The notes under the pieces were generated by a model, which worked only from the letters and a program-made list of their open reading frames with translations, had not been told where the DNA came from and did not search any database. The position numbers were made by a program, and so were the translations under genes. From Polytrichum commune (taxonomy: Eukaryota > Streptophyta > Polytrichopsida > Polytrichales > Polytrichaceae): DNA of 64,000 nt. The stretch is taken from assembly GCA_950295325.1 (NCBI GenBank), contig OX485803.1, forward strand, positions 7,440,001-7,504,000, read 5' to 3'. Positions within the stretch are counted from its first letter, which is position 1, and each line of letters starts with the position of its first letter. Of the stretch, positions 13,501-28,600 are shown one piece after another.

Positions 13501-13762
13501 CAAATTCCAAGAACCTCCGTGTCACAATTGTCATATTCAAGTCTCAACTTCAAGAGGCAGGGGCAAAAAGAAGCGCCTAAGCATTCCTGACTCATATCAT
13601 TAAAATGGACAGAATCGCTGTTCAAATGCCTTAAACCCTGAACCCTTGACCTAATCTTTCTAGAGGTAATTTTTCAAGGAAGGAAATCACTGAAAAAATT
13701 TACTTACCACAAGTTCCCATGAGAACTTTCTGCTTCCGCCCTTCATCCCTGCTCGCTTCCAT
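7518..13762 (-). CDS. DUF72 family protein with lysine-rich tail and PIP-box-like C-terminus
   Basis: Exons on the minus strand: 13762-13708, 13430-13332, 12693-12576, 12328-12224, 11433-11340, 11130-11047, 10784-10689, 9611-9549, 9287-9213, 8818-8738, 8015-7518. They sum to 1368 nt (455 aa) in one frame with GT-AG borders. DUF72 marks: TCGW near the start, RFYP, VEVDTSTYAIPS, FHFKAFGLFC, FQFHLSFKPS, AVEFRSRDWF, FHYIRVHRRE and FMWGTDWEDQP. DUF72 (YecE-like) folds as a TIM barrel of unknown biochemical role. The last exon adds about 130 residues rich in Ser and Lys, with a basic cluster PPKKK followed by SPTITSFF, five residues before the end. This resembles a PCNA-interacting motif with the first Gln replaced by Ser. 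The gene starts head-to-head with the thioesterase gene, about 1.26 kb apart. Function is unknown; the family call is firm. Confidence 0.88.
8040..8330 (-). repeat. Dispersed repeat family B, copy in DUF72 intron 10
   Basis: Reverse-orientation, degenerate copy of the family that recurs at 12830, 16430, 20150, 23515, 25165, 36365, 37875 and 61905. Shared pieces: GCTCATATGAAT, GTGAAGATTC, a CATATAGGT piece, GCCTAGAATGGTTAAC and TTTTGAGCAC. Confidence 0.75.
9655..9681. repeat. GAAA microsatellite
   Basis: Run of AAAG/GAAA tetranucleotides within the intron between DUF72 exons 7 and 8. Confidence 0.85.
9762..10183 (-). mobile_element. 5S-rRNA-containing element (Cassandra-like TRIM LTR, or 5S-derived SINE)
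   Basis: Read on the minus strand, 10042-9938 is recognisably 5S rRNA: GATCCCAT...AACTCC, GGTTAAGC (the box A region), TAGTACT, then GATGGGTGACCT (box C). Upstream on that strand the element begins near TGTAACACAC (10183), a typical LTR start, and downstream it runs to a GGGGCCCC stretch near 9770. Cassandra TRIM retrotransposons of plants carry a 5S domain in their LTR. I see no second LTR, primer-binding site or target duplication, so this would be a solo LTR or a related 5S-headed SINE. It lies inside an intron of the DUF72 gene, on the same strand. Confidence 0.6.
10295..10445. repeat. Dispersed repeat family C, copy 1
   Basis: Shares a stretch of about 150 bp with 25545-25690, including GTCACATGACAC, GGTGCT/GATGCT...CATGA, GTCACAAAGACCACTCTA and TTAACATGGCACACCAA. 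No coding capacity. Confidence 0.75.
12830..13200 (+). repeat. Dispersed repeat family B, copy in DUF72 intron 2
   Basis: Begins with a TTCGTTTGGTTCC...CGGACCCCTATATTTGA head and TGGTGTGTGG, and ends near CTACCTTA, like the copies at 23515 and 37875. Antisense to the host gene. Confidence 0.75.
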
Positions 13763-15022
13763 CTTGAAAATTTGGCACCTAATCACTGCGCAGGGGTTAT
13801 CCTAATTCTGTTAATTCCCTCTACGAATTCTCCTACAAGTTCCTTCAATCGTCATCACTCGAATGCTCTCCTCCCCTTGCACCGCATTTCAAGACTAAAG
13901 CCAAAGTCCCGCCCAAAGATCCACGCGAATTCGAATGACGAAGAACTTTGAGGTAGCACTAGCGTGGCAGAGCTGGGGAGATTACGATTCACCTTTTGTT
14001 TTGAGCACGGAAATAGGAAAGCAGCCGCCAAACAATAAAGGAAATAGAAGGGGCTGGGTGCAGTAATATGCACAGAATATGGTAGATGACCCCTCCACGT
14101 TCATAGGCCCACTACATGGCCCACACCTATGCTATGGAGCAAAGTACATTGTACATTCTATTATTAGGTATCCCGGGCACTTTCAGTGTGGCCTGTCGGT
14201 GTCGTATAAGTTAAGCAATTTCTTTGTTGTTGGAGAGAAAGTGTAAGCTCTGTAGTGGGGTCGAATGCAACAATAAGTTATGCGATCCTTGCTTGCTTAA
14301 TGGGCGGGTACAATGTATGCTGATGATGGTGTAAAACTTCAGGTTTCTTCTCAGCCACTCTAATTTGTAAGAAACCAAAAATGTTTGTTAAGGTTAATTC
14401 GGAGGTTTAGGTTGGAAAGAGGGCTGCCAACTAGGGTTTTCATCAGAATTTGAGAATGGCAATTTGGCAGTGAAGAACAAACAATAATATTCTTGATAAT
14501 TTATGGGTGATCACTCATCAGTGGTGATGGGTTTGGGTTATGATCACTTTTCAAGAACACTTGAGCAGTGAAGAACAATAATACTAGCGATGATTTATGG
14601 GCGTTCACTCCTCAATGTTGGATGTTGGGTTTTGATCAGTTTTTGAGAACGCTTTGGCAGTGAAGAGGAATTATTTTGATATTAAGGGGATTCACAGACT
14701 CATATTGGGATTGAATTTTGAGTTTGCACCATTCTTGATTATGGGTTTTCACATGTGAAATCTGCTGAAAGTTTGATTTGAATGCCCTGGCCGATGTGAA
14801 TTTGGTTGGTACGCCACCCGGGCTTTACTTTATTTCCTCAGGATTGGAAGCTCACAGATTACACGGGTGCGATCATCCCACCTGTGCAAGATCCCTTACC
14901 TTTTTGATCTACCAAAGAGGGTTATTATCCATCATAGCTTTTCAGGTACAGGCTATGTAGAGGCTGGGGTTGCTCATTCTGGCTGCCGAGGGTTTGTGGT
15001 CTCAAAATTGGGGGTTGGTTCA
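13763..15022. other. Shared 5' region between DUF72 and thioesterase genes
   Basis: Divergent 5' flanks of the two genes. It holds a threefold imperfect tandem repeat at 14459-14700 and some GTG-initiated open frame just upstream of the thioesterase ATG. No separate gene is supported. Confidence 0.6.
14459..14700. repeat. Imperfect tandem repeat, about 95 bp x3
   Basis: Units start at GCAGTGAAGAACAA or GCAGTGAAGAGGAA (14467, 14565, 14657) and share AATAATA..., a TTTATGGG(T/C)G...CACTC stretch, GGGTTTTGATCA and a TTCAAGAAC or TTGAGAAC stretch. It lies upstream of the thioesterase gene. Confidence 0.75.
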
Positions 15023-18000
15023 ATGGCCGAATTTTTGCACAAGGAATCGGTAGTCACAGTGCCACCACAGGAGAAGCCGTTCACTCTGTGGCCAGGGAAG
15101 TACCATTCTCCCGTGACCGCTGCATTGTGGCACGCAAAATCCAGTTTTGTGGAGCGAGCTCGAACCATGTCTGTGAATAGCCCTGCACAAACCAAGCTGC
15201 AGAGCAAAACCCCGGAGGAGAATCGGACGAGTGTTTTGTATAATTTCTCGTCAGACCCTACACTTCGAGAGGAGTATCGGAACCCCTGGAACTCGGTTCG
15301 TGTGGGCAAACTCCTGGAGGATCTGGATGCTTTGGCTGGCACAATTGCAGTCAAGGTTAGTTGCCGATCAATCCCTCCCCCGGGACCCAATTTACTGAGT
15401 AATTGCTCATATTTTCCCAGTTCAGAGGTTTTGTCATTAGCTTGAGAGAAGATAAGTTGCATCATTTGCATGAATCCACACATAAATTCAATACATTATG
15501 GTTTGCTACAAGTTCAAAAAGAAACTCACGTGAAGAAGTTGTGCGTTGCTGAGCCTTCTAGGAGTCAGCAGGCGACATCTCCTCAAGCCTACCATTGCAA
15601 TCACTTCACTTACTTTTAAACACATACAATAGTCTTACCCTATATGCTTTGCAAGGCGTGGTTGAATTTGGACAGACTTTCTCAGACCCTGAAATAATAA
15701 CACCAAAGATTGACAGTGCAGGGCAAAATTGTGACCTCGTTCATTGAACTACTCACTTTAGAGACGATTCCCTAATGTTGCTATCCCTCAAATTCTTCCC
15801 CACAATGTTTTACAAGTGTTATGGGCACTTCGAAATTGATAACAATGCAATGAATTCTGCAGTAATAAATAGTATTACTAAAGTGAGGAGAGCAGCATGT
15901 GGAGAGGATAGAGATCACTTCACCACCGAAATAGTGGAGAAGTGTGTTCACACAGTCTTGATAATTTAAATTGCTTATTATTGTCTTTGAAGGAGCATAA
16001 TTTGCTAGGACTGCATCAGAGTTTCAAATGCCATGAAAAAGCCCACCACCACATTACTCATACTAAAATTGCTTTTCTGTATTTTTGTGGCAGCATTGTT
16101 CAGACCTTGATCATACTACAAGACCCCTGTTGCTGGTGACAGCATCTGTTGACAAGATCAGTATGAAGAAGCCCCTTCGCATAGACATTGATCTTCAATT
16201 AGCAGGAGGTGTTGCTTGGGTCGGGCGATCATCCATGGAAATTCGCATGGAGGTTATTCAACCTGTTCAAGGTGTGCCTGCCTGCCTGCCTGTCTACATG
16301 CTTCCTATATCTCTTCATAGATTTGCAGAGAACATGTTGATGATTTTATGTCTTGTAGACCTATGGTAAGCAAGCCTTAAACGGACACTTTTAACTCTGC
16401 ACCCACTTCTCCTAGGATGCAAAACATGCAATTAGTGCGAGATGATTGCCAATTCCAAATTGTGTCTGTAGACATTTGCCTCATCATTTTCAGAGCTCAT
16501 ATGAATATCTTCTTCACTATCGCAGTGAAGATTCTCGAGCTCATTAAATGGTCATATAGGTGCCCCCAATTATGCTGACTATTAGCCTAGAATGGTTAAC
16601 AAATTTTGAGCACATAGTCCAATCTCTTGTAAACACATGAAGCTTATTTTGGTGTCTGTTCTTAGATTCATACATAACCACAGACCACTCAAATATAGCT
16701 GTCCAATTAATAAAGATGACTGTGTGCATACCTTAGGTAAGGTTGGTATTGGCACCTTGCTATATATTCAACTTTAAGGTTTTGTAATTCTTAGACCCCC
16801 TTGAGCCTGGGTGTTTGGTATGGAAGAATAGTGGCACACACTTACTCCATGTGTACATGTCAACAGATGTCAAGGAAAAGGAGAATGTGGCACTCATAGC
16901 AAACTTTACCTTCGTTGCTCGGGATTGGCAAACTCAAAAGGCAGCTCCTGTAAATCACTTGGTACCTCAAACAGAGGAGGAGAAACAACTGTATGCTCTG
17001 GGTGCGGCACGGGATGCACATCGGAAGAAACTACGGGCACTACAACAGCAGCCCTCAATGTCCCCTCTTTTAAGCCAGTACAGTGAACGCCTCACCAAAT
17101 TATTGGCAGAGGTATCCTGAGGTTTATCACAAATCTCCAAAGGGTGGTCTATTATGTAACTATTACGTTAAATCATACCTAGTGGTTTAATACATGTGAT
17201 ATTTCAATGTAACAATTTGCTTCATAGTAGCAAAATGTGGTACATATTAGAAGAAAAAAAGAAAATAATACAGTTATAACATATTATTGAGGAATATATT
17301 ATGTTATTTCAACATTTTTATTGTTTCTACATGATGATATTGCCTCAGGAAGTTTGTGATGGTGTTAGTGATATGAAAATCAGTTGGTGTTGGTTTTTGT
17401 GATGACTTTACCAAATACTGCTTGCCACAAATTTTGAAAGTTCATCTGTGTGGTTTTCATGGGAGCAGGGCCGTGTCCTCTCAGAAATGCCAGCACTGGC
17501 GGATCGAAATAGTATCCTTATGAGGGACACTAGGTTGGAAAATGCAATCATATGTCAACCACAGCAGCGAAACATGCATGGTCGGATATTTGGGGGCTTC
17601 TTGATGCGACGGGCATTTGAAATCGCTTTCTCAACATGCTATGTCTTTGGTGGCAGCAGACCGCGTTTCTTGGAAGTTGATCACGTTGATTTCCGACGAC
17701 CAGTAGGCATTCCTTTCTTGAAGACCTAATTTGGAGTTGACATACAAAACGAAGTTATGAAGGGTGATTTTTAGATCACACATGAATACTAATGGAATCA
17801 AGAATCATGATGATTGGAATTGTGATAAATATCTGACATTTTTCCATGATAGTTATATAAGCATTTTTAATTTTTTTAAATAATGTTAAATCCATATTTG
17901 CTCACAATCTCATGAGATGTAGTTTGGTTGGTTGAAGCTATGAGTTATATAATGTGGTGGAGAATAGCAAGTTCATAGCAAACATACTTGCTACTTATCG

Positions 18001-19485
18001 AGTAACTTTTGTAACACAGGAATGTTTTTGATGTTTGAGCACTTCAAAGGCCATATAAAAAGTTTGTTAATAGATTTTACATGGTGTTTGATAGAGGTGG
18101 TGTACAACTTTCTTAACTAAGAGGTGGGAAAAAATAAGGAACTTGTAAAGACATTTGTGAATCTCGTAAAGTGACATCAAAAAGCATACAGAGCCCACTT
18201 TGGGTCATTCAGGAAGGGTTTAGTTGTGAAGTTGTTAAACTTCATGTCAGGCCTCTGGCAAACATTTTTACCATCAAATGGTTATGCGGAGACATGGTAT
18301 TATTTTAAATCAAGGAACCAGTTTGTGCTGTGTTGGATTAGAACTCAGCTGTAGAGATCTAAAAGATAATGGTTGGTTTTTCAGGTTGATGTTGGAGACT
18401 TCCTTCGGCTCAAGGCATGTGTATTGTACACAGAGACTGAGAATGTAGAGCAACCTCTTATCCACGTTGAAGTAGTAGCTCATGTGACACAACCTGAACT
18501 TCGATCCAGTGAGGTACGCTTCCGAGACAAAAAAGCTCACAACGTTTGCATCTTGTTGTAATTACGCATCCATATGTTAATGGGCATGATGAAGGCAAGA
18601 TTGTACAGAACTGGGTAGATGTGTTCACGTCTTGTGGACTGTTGTGATTTGAGTATTTCTATATAATAAAAAAGATGTTTCTGTCAAATCATCAATTATT
18701 TCATGACTAAACTATGTTTGAAGTGAAAGAGTTGTTGGAAATTCTGGAACATGCTTTTTCTGGGTCTGAGTGGTGATATATCTTAGATGCACACGACATG
18801 ATATCTTTGCTGGTTTGAAACTGGGTAGGTGCTTAGGGAATATCAGCATTATAAGTCTCAAAAACTCATGTTTTGGTAGGTAGTTTCACTCACTCTTGAC
18901 AAATATAATTTGTAAGGAGCAAACAAGTGATCTGAAAACCCCCAATTTTGGAGAATTGAAGCAGAGGTGTTTGACTTTGGCCAAAAGACGGCTATATAAA
19001 AATGAATCGTATGGCAAACTTTTGGAGGCACTTTAATAAGATGGTGCTCTCGAAAGTTTAACAAGGAGTTTATTCTTATATAACCATCTCTTGGCCAAAG
19101 CCAAACACCTCCGCTTCATTCACCAATATTGGGTGTTCCCACACCACTTGAACGCTCCTTATAAATTACATTTGTCAAGAGTGAGGTGAAACTCCCTACC
19201 AAAACATGAGATTTTGGTAGATGTTCAGGATAACTCTAATACCATTGTAAAAACTTTTGACGTGGTTCTGGTATTATGCTCACTGATATTCTGGACCTCT
19301 CCTCTTGGCAGGTGTCAAATACTTTCTATTTTACATTCTCATTGGATCCCGAGTGTGTGAAACCGGGTGTGGAGAGTATTGTACGGCGAGTTCTACCTGC
19401 TACAGAGGAGGAAGCAAGGAACTATCTTGCTCGTTACGAGGCTGACCACCTTGTTCATGAGCCAGCTGACCAGCTACAAGGTTGA
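15023..19485 (+). CDS. Acyl-CoA thioesterase, ACOT9-like, double hotdog
   Basis: Hydrolyses acyl-CoA to free acid and CoA. Exons: 15023-15355, 16094-16271, 16867-17111, 17469-17702, 18385-18513, 19312-19485; total 1293 nt, 430 aa. The first in-frame ATG (MAEFLHKESV) was chosen; the frame upstream is open but lacks ATG, so an N-terminal targeting peptide on an unseen exon is possible. Two hotdog domains of the BFIT/BACH type are visible. The first has WPGKYHSPVTAALW, then RVGKLLEDLDALAG, RPLLLVTASVDKI and VAWVGRSSMEIRMEV. The second has NMHGRIFGGFLMRRAFEIA (the HGxxFGG hotdog helix) and FLEVDHVDFRRP. This layout matches mammalian ACOT9 and its plant homologues. Intron 2 carries a repeat B copy and intron 5 a fold-back element. 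The intron 3 donor (GTATCCTG) resembles a U12 donor. Confidence 0.9.
16425..16745 (-). repeat. Dispersed repeat family B, copy in thioesterase intron 2
   Basis: Well-preserved reverse copy: TCCTAGGATGCAAAACATG, GCTCATATGAATATC, GTGAAGATTCTCGAGCTC, ATGGTCATATAGGTG, CTAGAATGGTTAAC and TTGAGCACATAGTCCAATC. Confidence 0.85.
18858..19219. repeat. Inverted-repeat (MITE-like) element in thioesterase intron 5
   Basis: Left arm 18858-19003 and right arm 19072-19219 are imperfect reverse complements: CTCATGTTTTGGTAGG against CCTACCAAAACATGAG, GTTTCAC...CTCTTGACAAAT against ATTTGTCAAGAG...GTGAAAC, and GGCCAAAAG near the centre. The spacer is about 70 bp and no protein is encoded. Confidence 0.85.
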
Positions 19486-21204
19486 ACTACTTTAGATTTT
19501 TGTCTCATCACATTTACACAAGGATTTAGACGCTGTAGTGTTTTGACCCACAAGGACGAACTATTGTATGGCAGGGGAATGACATAGCAGCGTGTACATG
19601 CACACTCTAAGTCACATTCTAAGTCAAATTAGTTCCTCATCCATTTCTAATTTCCTTGCTTTAAAAAAATTAAAATTAAAATAAAAGCGAAAAATAGTCT
19701 ATATGTGGCAAGCAGGCATACAGGCCTCTAGTGGCAGCTTGAACTGGACAATCACACATTCTTGATAAGGAGAGCAAGTACATAATACAATTCTTGTAAA
19801 ATTAAAGTCTTTCCTGTGAGTTTCTTCAAGTAGCTGTTTGTTTCTTTGCAGTCTGCAAGTCGGACATAAGTTCCTTATAAGGTACACTGGTATGTGCAAG
19901 TAGGTTGACTTCATGTATAGGTTGCCTCTTTACCTATGCAATTCACCTTGGGTTATATTCAGATTTCAAAAATTTATGACATGGTAATCCATATAGCAAC
20001 CACAGTAAACAAAATTGTATTTTGTTACTGTGGTAAAAAATACTCAAAACAACGTGGAATGTCGATAACTTTGCGTAGATATCCCTTATTTGGTGTTTTT
20101 TTTACAATTAAAAACTCTATTTCTGAATGTTACGTGGTTTAGTGTGGCTCGGAGAACAGATCTCAGAAAGACATTTGTTTGACAAAATTGGACATGGTCT
20201 CAAAATATGATAACCATTCTAGGTTTAACATCTCAATATGATTGAGGAGGACCTGTATCAACTATGAGCACAAAAATCTTCACTTTGATAATGAATCAGA
20301 CATTCTTATAAGCTCTAGAAATTATGAGGAAGTGGCTACAGTCTCAATTTGGATTTGCTAACCATCTCATATGAACCACCTGTTGCATATCCTAGGAGTT
20401 GGATAATCTTGTACATATCACATGCTTCATATCCTAGAAGTGGGCTAATTGGAGAAAGTAGGCATGTGAGACCCATCTACCTTACACGAAACCACTTCTC
20501 AGGACTGTATTGAAAGCAAGTAGGGTAATTTTGAAGCTTTAAACACCCAGTGAAAATACATCACGGTCTCACTAATACCGATAAGTGGGGTGTAAGTGAT
20601 TCTATCAATTGTCATGTAGAAGTATGATTGCATATGGATGTGAACTCTATGTGTACCAACAAAGTCCCTAATCAGAAAGTAATTACTCTAATCAAGAGTA
20701 AATGTTCACAAGATATCTTTGAAAAGATATGGTTACAATTCAGTAGAACACAAATTTACATCTTGACATGTGGATTTGAATTCCAGAGAGTACCAAGCAA
20801 TTCCATGAAGTATGCAGTTTTAAAGCACCTAAATAGCTGCCAGAAGTGTTCACTAAAAATGTTGAGATACAGTTGCAGGGAAAGTGTTTGAAGCAAATTT
20901 AACACCCCAATTAAAATGGATGCATACGTTGATCTCAAATAATAGATTGAGTGATTAATAGTGCAGATGTTAACCTCACAGCTGAAAATAGATAGATTTC
21001 CTTGGGAACAGCCTATTCTCATCCAAACCGCACTACTACACAAGCACTGAAAGAGTACTTCGGGAAATTTTCCAAGAGAAGCAACACAAGTTTGAAATTC
21101 ATTCAGCAATAAATGCTTGAAAGTATCTTCATTGCATGACATTGCTTTGTTGGGGGGAGACTATACAGGACAAGTCAAGTAACCAGCAGATGCCAGGAAG
21201 ATAT
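19486..21204. other. Region between the converging thioesterase and PP2A genes
   Basis: The two genes converge here, so both 3' ends lie in it. It contains a repeat B copy at 20150-20485. Open frames, including one of 128 codons on the minus strand next to the PP2A stop, look like 3' UTR and show no family features. Confidence 0.6.
20150..20485 (+). repeat. Dispersed repeat family B, copy downstream of PP2A
   Basis: Contains TTGGACATGGTCTCAAAATATGATAACCATTCTAGG in diverged form, AAATCTTCACTTTGATAATG and GATTTGGATTTGCTAACC, and ends near CTACCTTA. Confidence 0.75.
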
Positions 21205-24400
<3,196 letters not shown>

Positions 24401-24822
24401 TGCACCAAACCCTAGCTCAGGCCTCTCTTCGTGTCCGATCCCGTCCCGTTGCGTTCTTCTTCCACGGCCTAGCTCCTTCCGGCCCGATCCTCGCAGATCT
24501 GTTCGTCCCGCCGCCTGCCCGTCCTCCCTAGGCTCTCTCTCTCTCCCAAACCCGCTCGCAAACCCTAGATCCCTAACCCCGCTCCTTCAAAACCTATCCG
24601 ATCCAATGGTCTTTCCAATGCATCACCAACATACACAGACCATCCTCACGCGTTTCCTACACTCCTACTTCACCAGGAACCCGCTCACCGAGTTCCAGCT
24701 GCAACGGAAAAAACTCAAACCGAGGTTGCAGACCGCAATTTCGTCTTCAGTGTTGGAAATGGGATAGAAACCGCGATACTGCTCCGTTTTGCGAATGATA
24801 AAGTGCAGGAGGTAGAGTAACG

Positions 24823-24957
24823 ATGGCAGAGCCGGAGGTAGAGGTTCCCGCGGAGTTTAAAGCGCCGTGGGGGCCTCGTTGCGAGGCCGCTGCAGTGCGA
24901 GTGGCGAGAAGGTCGCAGAGCGATGGAGCGGGCCAGACTTCTTCGGTGCGGCCATAG
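24823..24957 (+). CDS. Small unrecognised ORF in CpG-rich DNA
   Basis: ATG to TAG, 44 codons, starting MAEPEVEVPAEFKAPWGPRC and continuing Ala/Arg-rich. GC content is far above the surroundings. It could be the first exon of a gene diverging from PP2A, with the rest lost or unrecognised, or an upstream frame with no product. I do not recognise it. Confidence 0.25.
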   Translation: MAEPEVEVPAEFKAPWGPRCEAAAVRVARRSQSDGAGQTSSVRP

Positions 24958-25164
24958 CCAGACTTCCCCGAATGTCGACCACAATGGGGTGTTCTATTCC
25001 CGTTCCTTTGGTGTTCCCCACAAGTTCCCTGTGGGTTCCCTTGTACTCCAGTTTTTCTTAAGGGGAAGAGGGGGAATTGGTGCATAAGGTAGATGGGTCT
25101 TAAATGGTTACTTTTTCTGACTAGCCCCCCTTCTCCTAACATACAAAACACGGGATTAGGACAA

Positions 25165-25425
25165 GATGGTTCACAGATCCAAATCGAGGAAGTTGCGACT
25201 TTCCTCGAGATTATCGGAGCTCATATGAATATTTTATACATTATCAAATTGAAGATCCACGCGCTCATTACATGATCATATATTCTCCCATGCTATATTG
25301 ACTATTGAGCCTATTATATTTGGCATATTTTGAGCACTGAGTCTAATTTCTTTTAAATATGTGTCTTTTCGGTATCCGTTCTTAAAGTCACACCAAACTG
25401 CATATCACTTATATACAAGTGTCTT
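25165..25425 (-). repeat. Dispersed repeat family B copy
   Basis: Reverse copy with CAGATCCAAATC, GAGCTCATATGAATATT, GAAGATCCACGCGCTCATTA, TTGAGCACTGAGTC and GTGTC...GGTATCCGTTC. Confidence 0.75.
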
Positions 25426-25544
25426 GATATGAGATTTTTCTATCTTACATTTCATCCATCATGCCTTCAATGGGGCTTCCAATGTGAGATAAGACTTTCA
25501 AAGTAAGGATAACATATTGGACATTTGATTGGTGTGACCCATAG

Positions 25545-25690
25545 TATTCATCATTGACCCACAACAGTTGTCTCGCAAATTATTGGGTGACAACTATAGA
25601 GGCAATCACATGACACCTGGTGCTACATGATAACTTGTCACAAAGACCACTCTAGTTAACATGGCACACCAATTTTAATGACATGCTGAA
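25545..25690. repeat. Dispersed repeat family C, copy 2
   Basis: Matches 10295-10445 over about 150 bp (CAATCACATGACACCTGGTGCTAC..., GTCACAAAGACCACTCTAG, TTAACATGGCACACCAA). Confidence 0.75.
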
Positions 25691-28600
25691 TTAAATATTT
25701 AGTGTAGAGCTAGAGAAAAAATTAATCTCTGGAGACATTTGGGTGTCAAGGTCACCTGGTCTCCACAACCCCTGATCAAGCAAGGTGTTTGTTTTATTTT
25801 ATTTTGGAGCTTTGGTGCCACTTGGTGGCTTAGGAATGGATCTTTTTGTTACAAACCTCACAAATGGTTACCAGTAAGAAATGCAAGGGTGGTCCATCTT
25901 TCACACCTATTGTTGTGGTCCACCATTATTTTGTGATATCATGATAGTTTTGGTCAATATAACTTTTATTGACACACGCCATTTTTGAACCCATAGTATT
26001 AATCTAGCATTGTGACTAGTTGCATGCAACTTGGATCCTTTTCTGTCATTTTATGTGAATCCAATTATATGTTCTTTGAAAACATATAGTGGAATCAACT
26101 ATGAGGTAGGTCTTAAACCAAATTTGAAAAGCACGCATCATGTGTCAATTACATGAATCCTAAATGTCACAATTAGAAAGTTTAGTTATCCAAGGAGATT
26201 GTTGAACACTTTTCCCAAACAATTTCATCCTCAACACTAATGTTTCATGACACACATGACCTTGCTCGACCTTGTCTGCTTGCCTTAGCTCGCCTCAACA
26301 TTAATATATAGGATGTTTAAAACTCAAAATATGAAATCAAATTCTTTCACACCAACATGAAGTTTTATGGGTTGAAAAATATAACATTGTCATTTTACCA
26401 TAAACATGAATATTTTTTAATCATATTATAAAATGAATATAAATAGCTGATTGATTCATAAACCACCATAATTTTCAACCCACACATCAAATACATTGGG
26501 CCATGATGCTCTCTACCCATGCTAACTTTCATGCCATGTTAGTAGATATGACCAATGTAGTATGCACACATATAAGAGAGTTGCAACCTTCTCCAAGAGG
26601 CATTCTCATTTGCATTTGTGCTTTCAGAAATTTGAACTTAAGCCAAGTGGATAAAAGATACTTCATTGTTGTCAAAACACAAATCCCTCATGTAATTGCT
26701 TATTATCATCTTGATAAACTTTTTGGGCATCTAGGGATAGGGTTACTAGAGTAGTGCTAATGATCCAAATTTAGATAGGAATTTGAACCAATGAGTTTGT
26801 GATTAATTCAATTCAATTCAATTACATCATGCTATACTAAGGGCCACTTCACATTGTGGTCGAAGGTCGATAGGCTGTCGATGTCCACCAATCATATTGC
26901 AAGAAACCAAGAATTCGGCCTCTCGACCCTTCACACTAGAGGTCAAAGTCCAAAGGTCATCGCACTCCAAAATGCCTACATGGTAGTACGTTTTGACCAA
27001 GACGACGGACTGTCGAAGGAAGTTTGGGTCAGATAGGATTGGAAACCTAAACTTTGGTCAAGAGATCGTCGATCTTTTTTTCATAAAAAATTAAAAACTG
27101 ACAAGATCTTGGATGTTAGATTGGAGGGGTTGTTTTGGGCAGGGAATAAAATGGGATGCTCCTTCTTCCTCTCACTCTCTTGAACTTGGGGCTTGACCTT
27201 CAAAGGCTTCACACTATGCCTACCCGGAAACTCCAACTCCTATATTGTATTGGCTATTTTCTAACCCATTTCTTTGGACTCTCAACAAAGTTTGGTCATT
27301 CAATCCCACAACCTCTTGACTTGTGTGAAGCTTACGGCCTAATTCAAAGTCTTTGAAGCTAATTATGGTGTCATATCAACTTAACTTGAGAAGTGACTTT
27401 CATGCAATATACCATCTTCATGGTTTTATTGTTGGAAAATGAGAGGTGTCTTCTAATGTAGTAATTACCTCTCACCTTCAAAGGGTATCTTTGAATATAG
27501 CCAGTGAGATACCAGAGGTGGCCTTCTGGTTTACACTTGGATCAGTAAGGAAAAATACACAAGGCAATAATTCCTAAACATTGGCACTCTAACTCAATGT
27601 CCGGGGAGATTTTTGGGCACACCCTCTCTAAATGTTACCTCTCCAAGTGTTAATTTGCAATAACTGCTACATTTTTCATACTCCCTTGAAAAATACACTA
27701 GTAAGTGTTATTTGTTACTCTGTTACAAAAAAAATTATCCCCCTTCTTTACAATGTATAACCGTTATTTGCACCAAAATCCATGAAGCATATATTTTAAT
27801 GTTGTGAATTTACGATCGCTATTCTAAGTGACAATGTTGGAGGTTGGACGTGAGCCAATGCTGGATAGTGAGTAAATGCAGAGAGTGGTTGAGAGTGAAC
27901 CTCACCATTTTGATTATCTAGACTAAATCATGTGCAAGCCTTTCATGAGGGTGGTGAGGAGTTTTATTATTAAGTTCTTAAATTTTTTTGGGTACTTCAG
28001 AATTTGTGTGTTGAGTCATTGGCATGTCTACCATTGCCTATTTTTGACCTTAGTTTCTTCTCTATGACTTTCATTCTTGTGATTGCACATGCGTTTAGTG
28101 CTATTCACTTGGTTTGTTGTATAATCTAGTCAACTATTGCAAGTGCAAGTTACCACTTAGAATATTATGTAGGCCTTGATTTGGCTGTGAGATCGAGAAG
28201 GGTGGGGTGCCAACATTTGCGTAAATACGAAGAACTTCATGTTTCTTTTCGTAAATGTAGATCATTGTTTTAAGAGGTTGCAGAGTTTGTTGATGAAGAT
28301 GCACGTATCATTGATTCTTTTAAGGCCCAATATCATATGTTATGCATTCAACTCTTGATAAGCTATTTGATGTTTAGGGGTGGACTCCTTAGTAGAAACC
28401 TAAATGACATGAGTAGGTCATTATGAAATAAAACCCCCTATATACGGAAATAATTTTATAGAGAAGAATAGATGTATACATATGAATGGTAGGCAAAAAA
28501 TGGGACTTGTGTGTTTATAAGAAGCTTTTCAATTTAATGCGATAAATGCCTCCACTATATATACAAAAAAATTTGATCATTAGTTAAATATGGCTTTATT

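Noticed and set aside
14974..15483. 169-codon minus-strand frame across thioesterase exon 1
   Set aside because: Antisense shadow of a well-supported coding exon.
24747..25151. 134-codon minus-strand frame upstream of PP2A
   Set aside because: No ATG-led conserved protein; lies in the GC-rich 5' region and overlaps a small plus-strand ORF.
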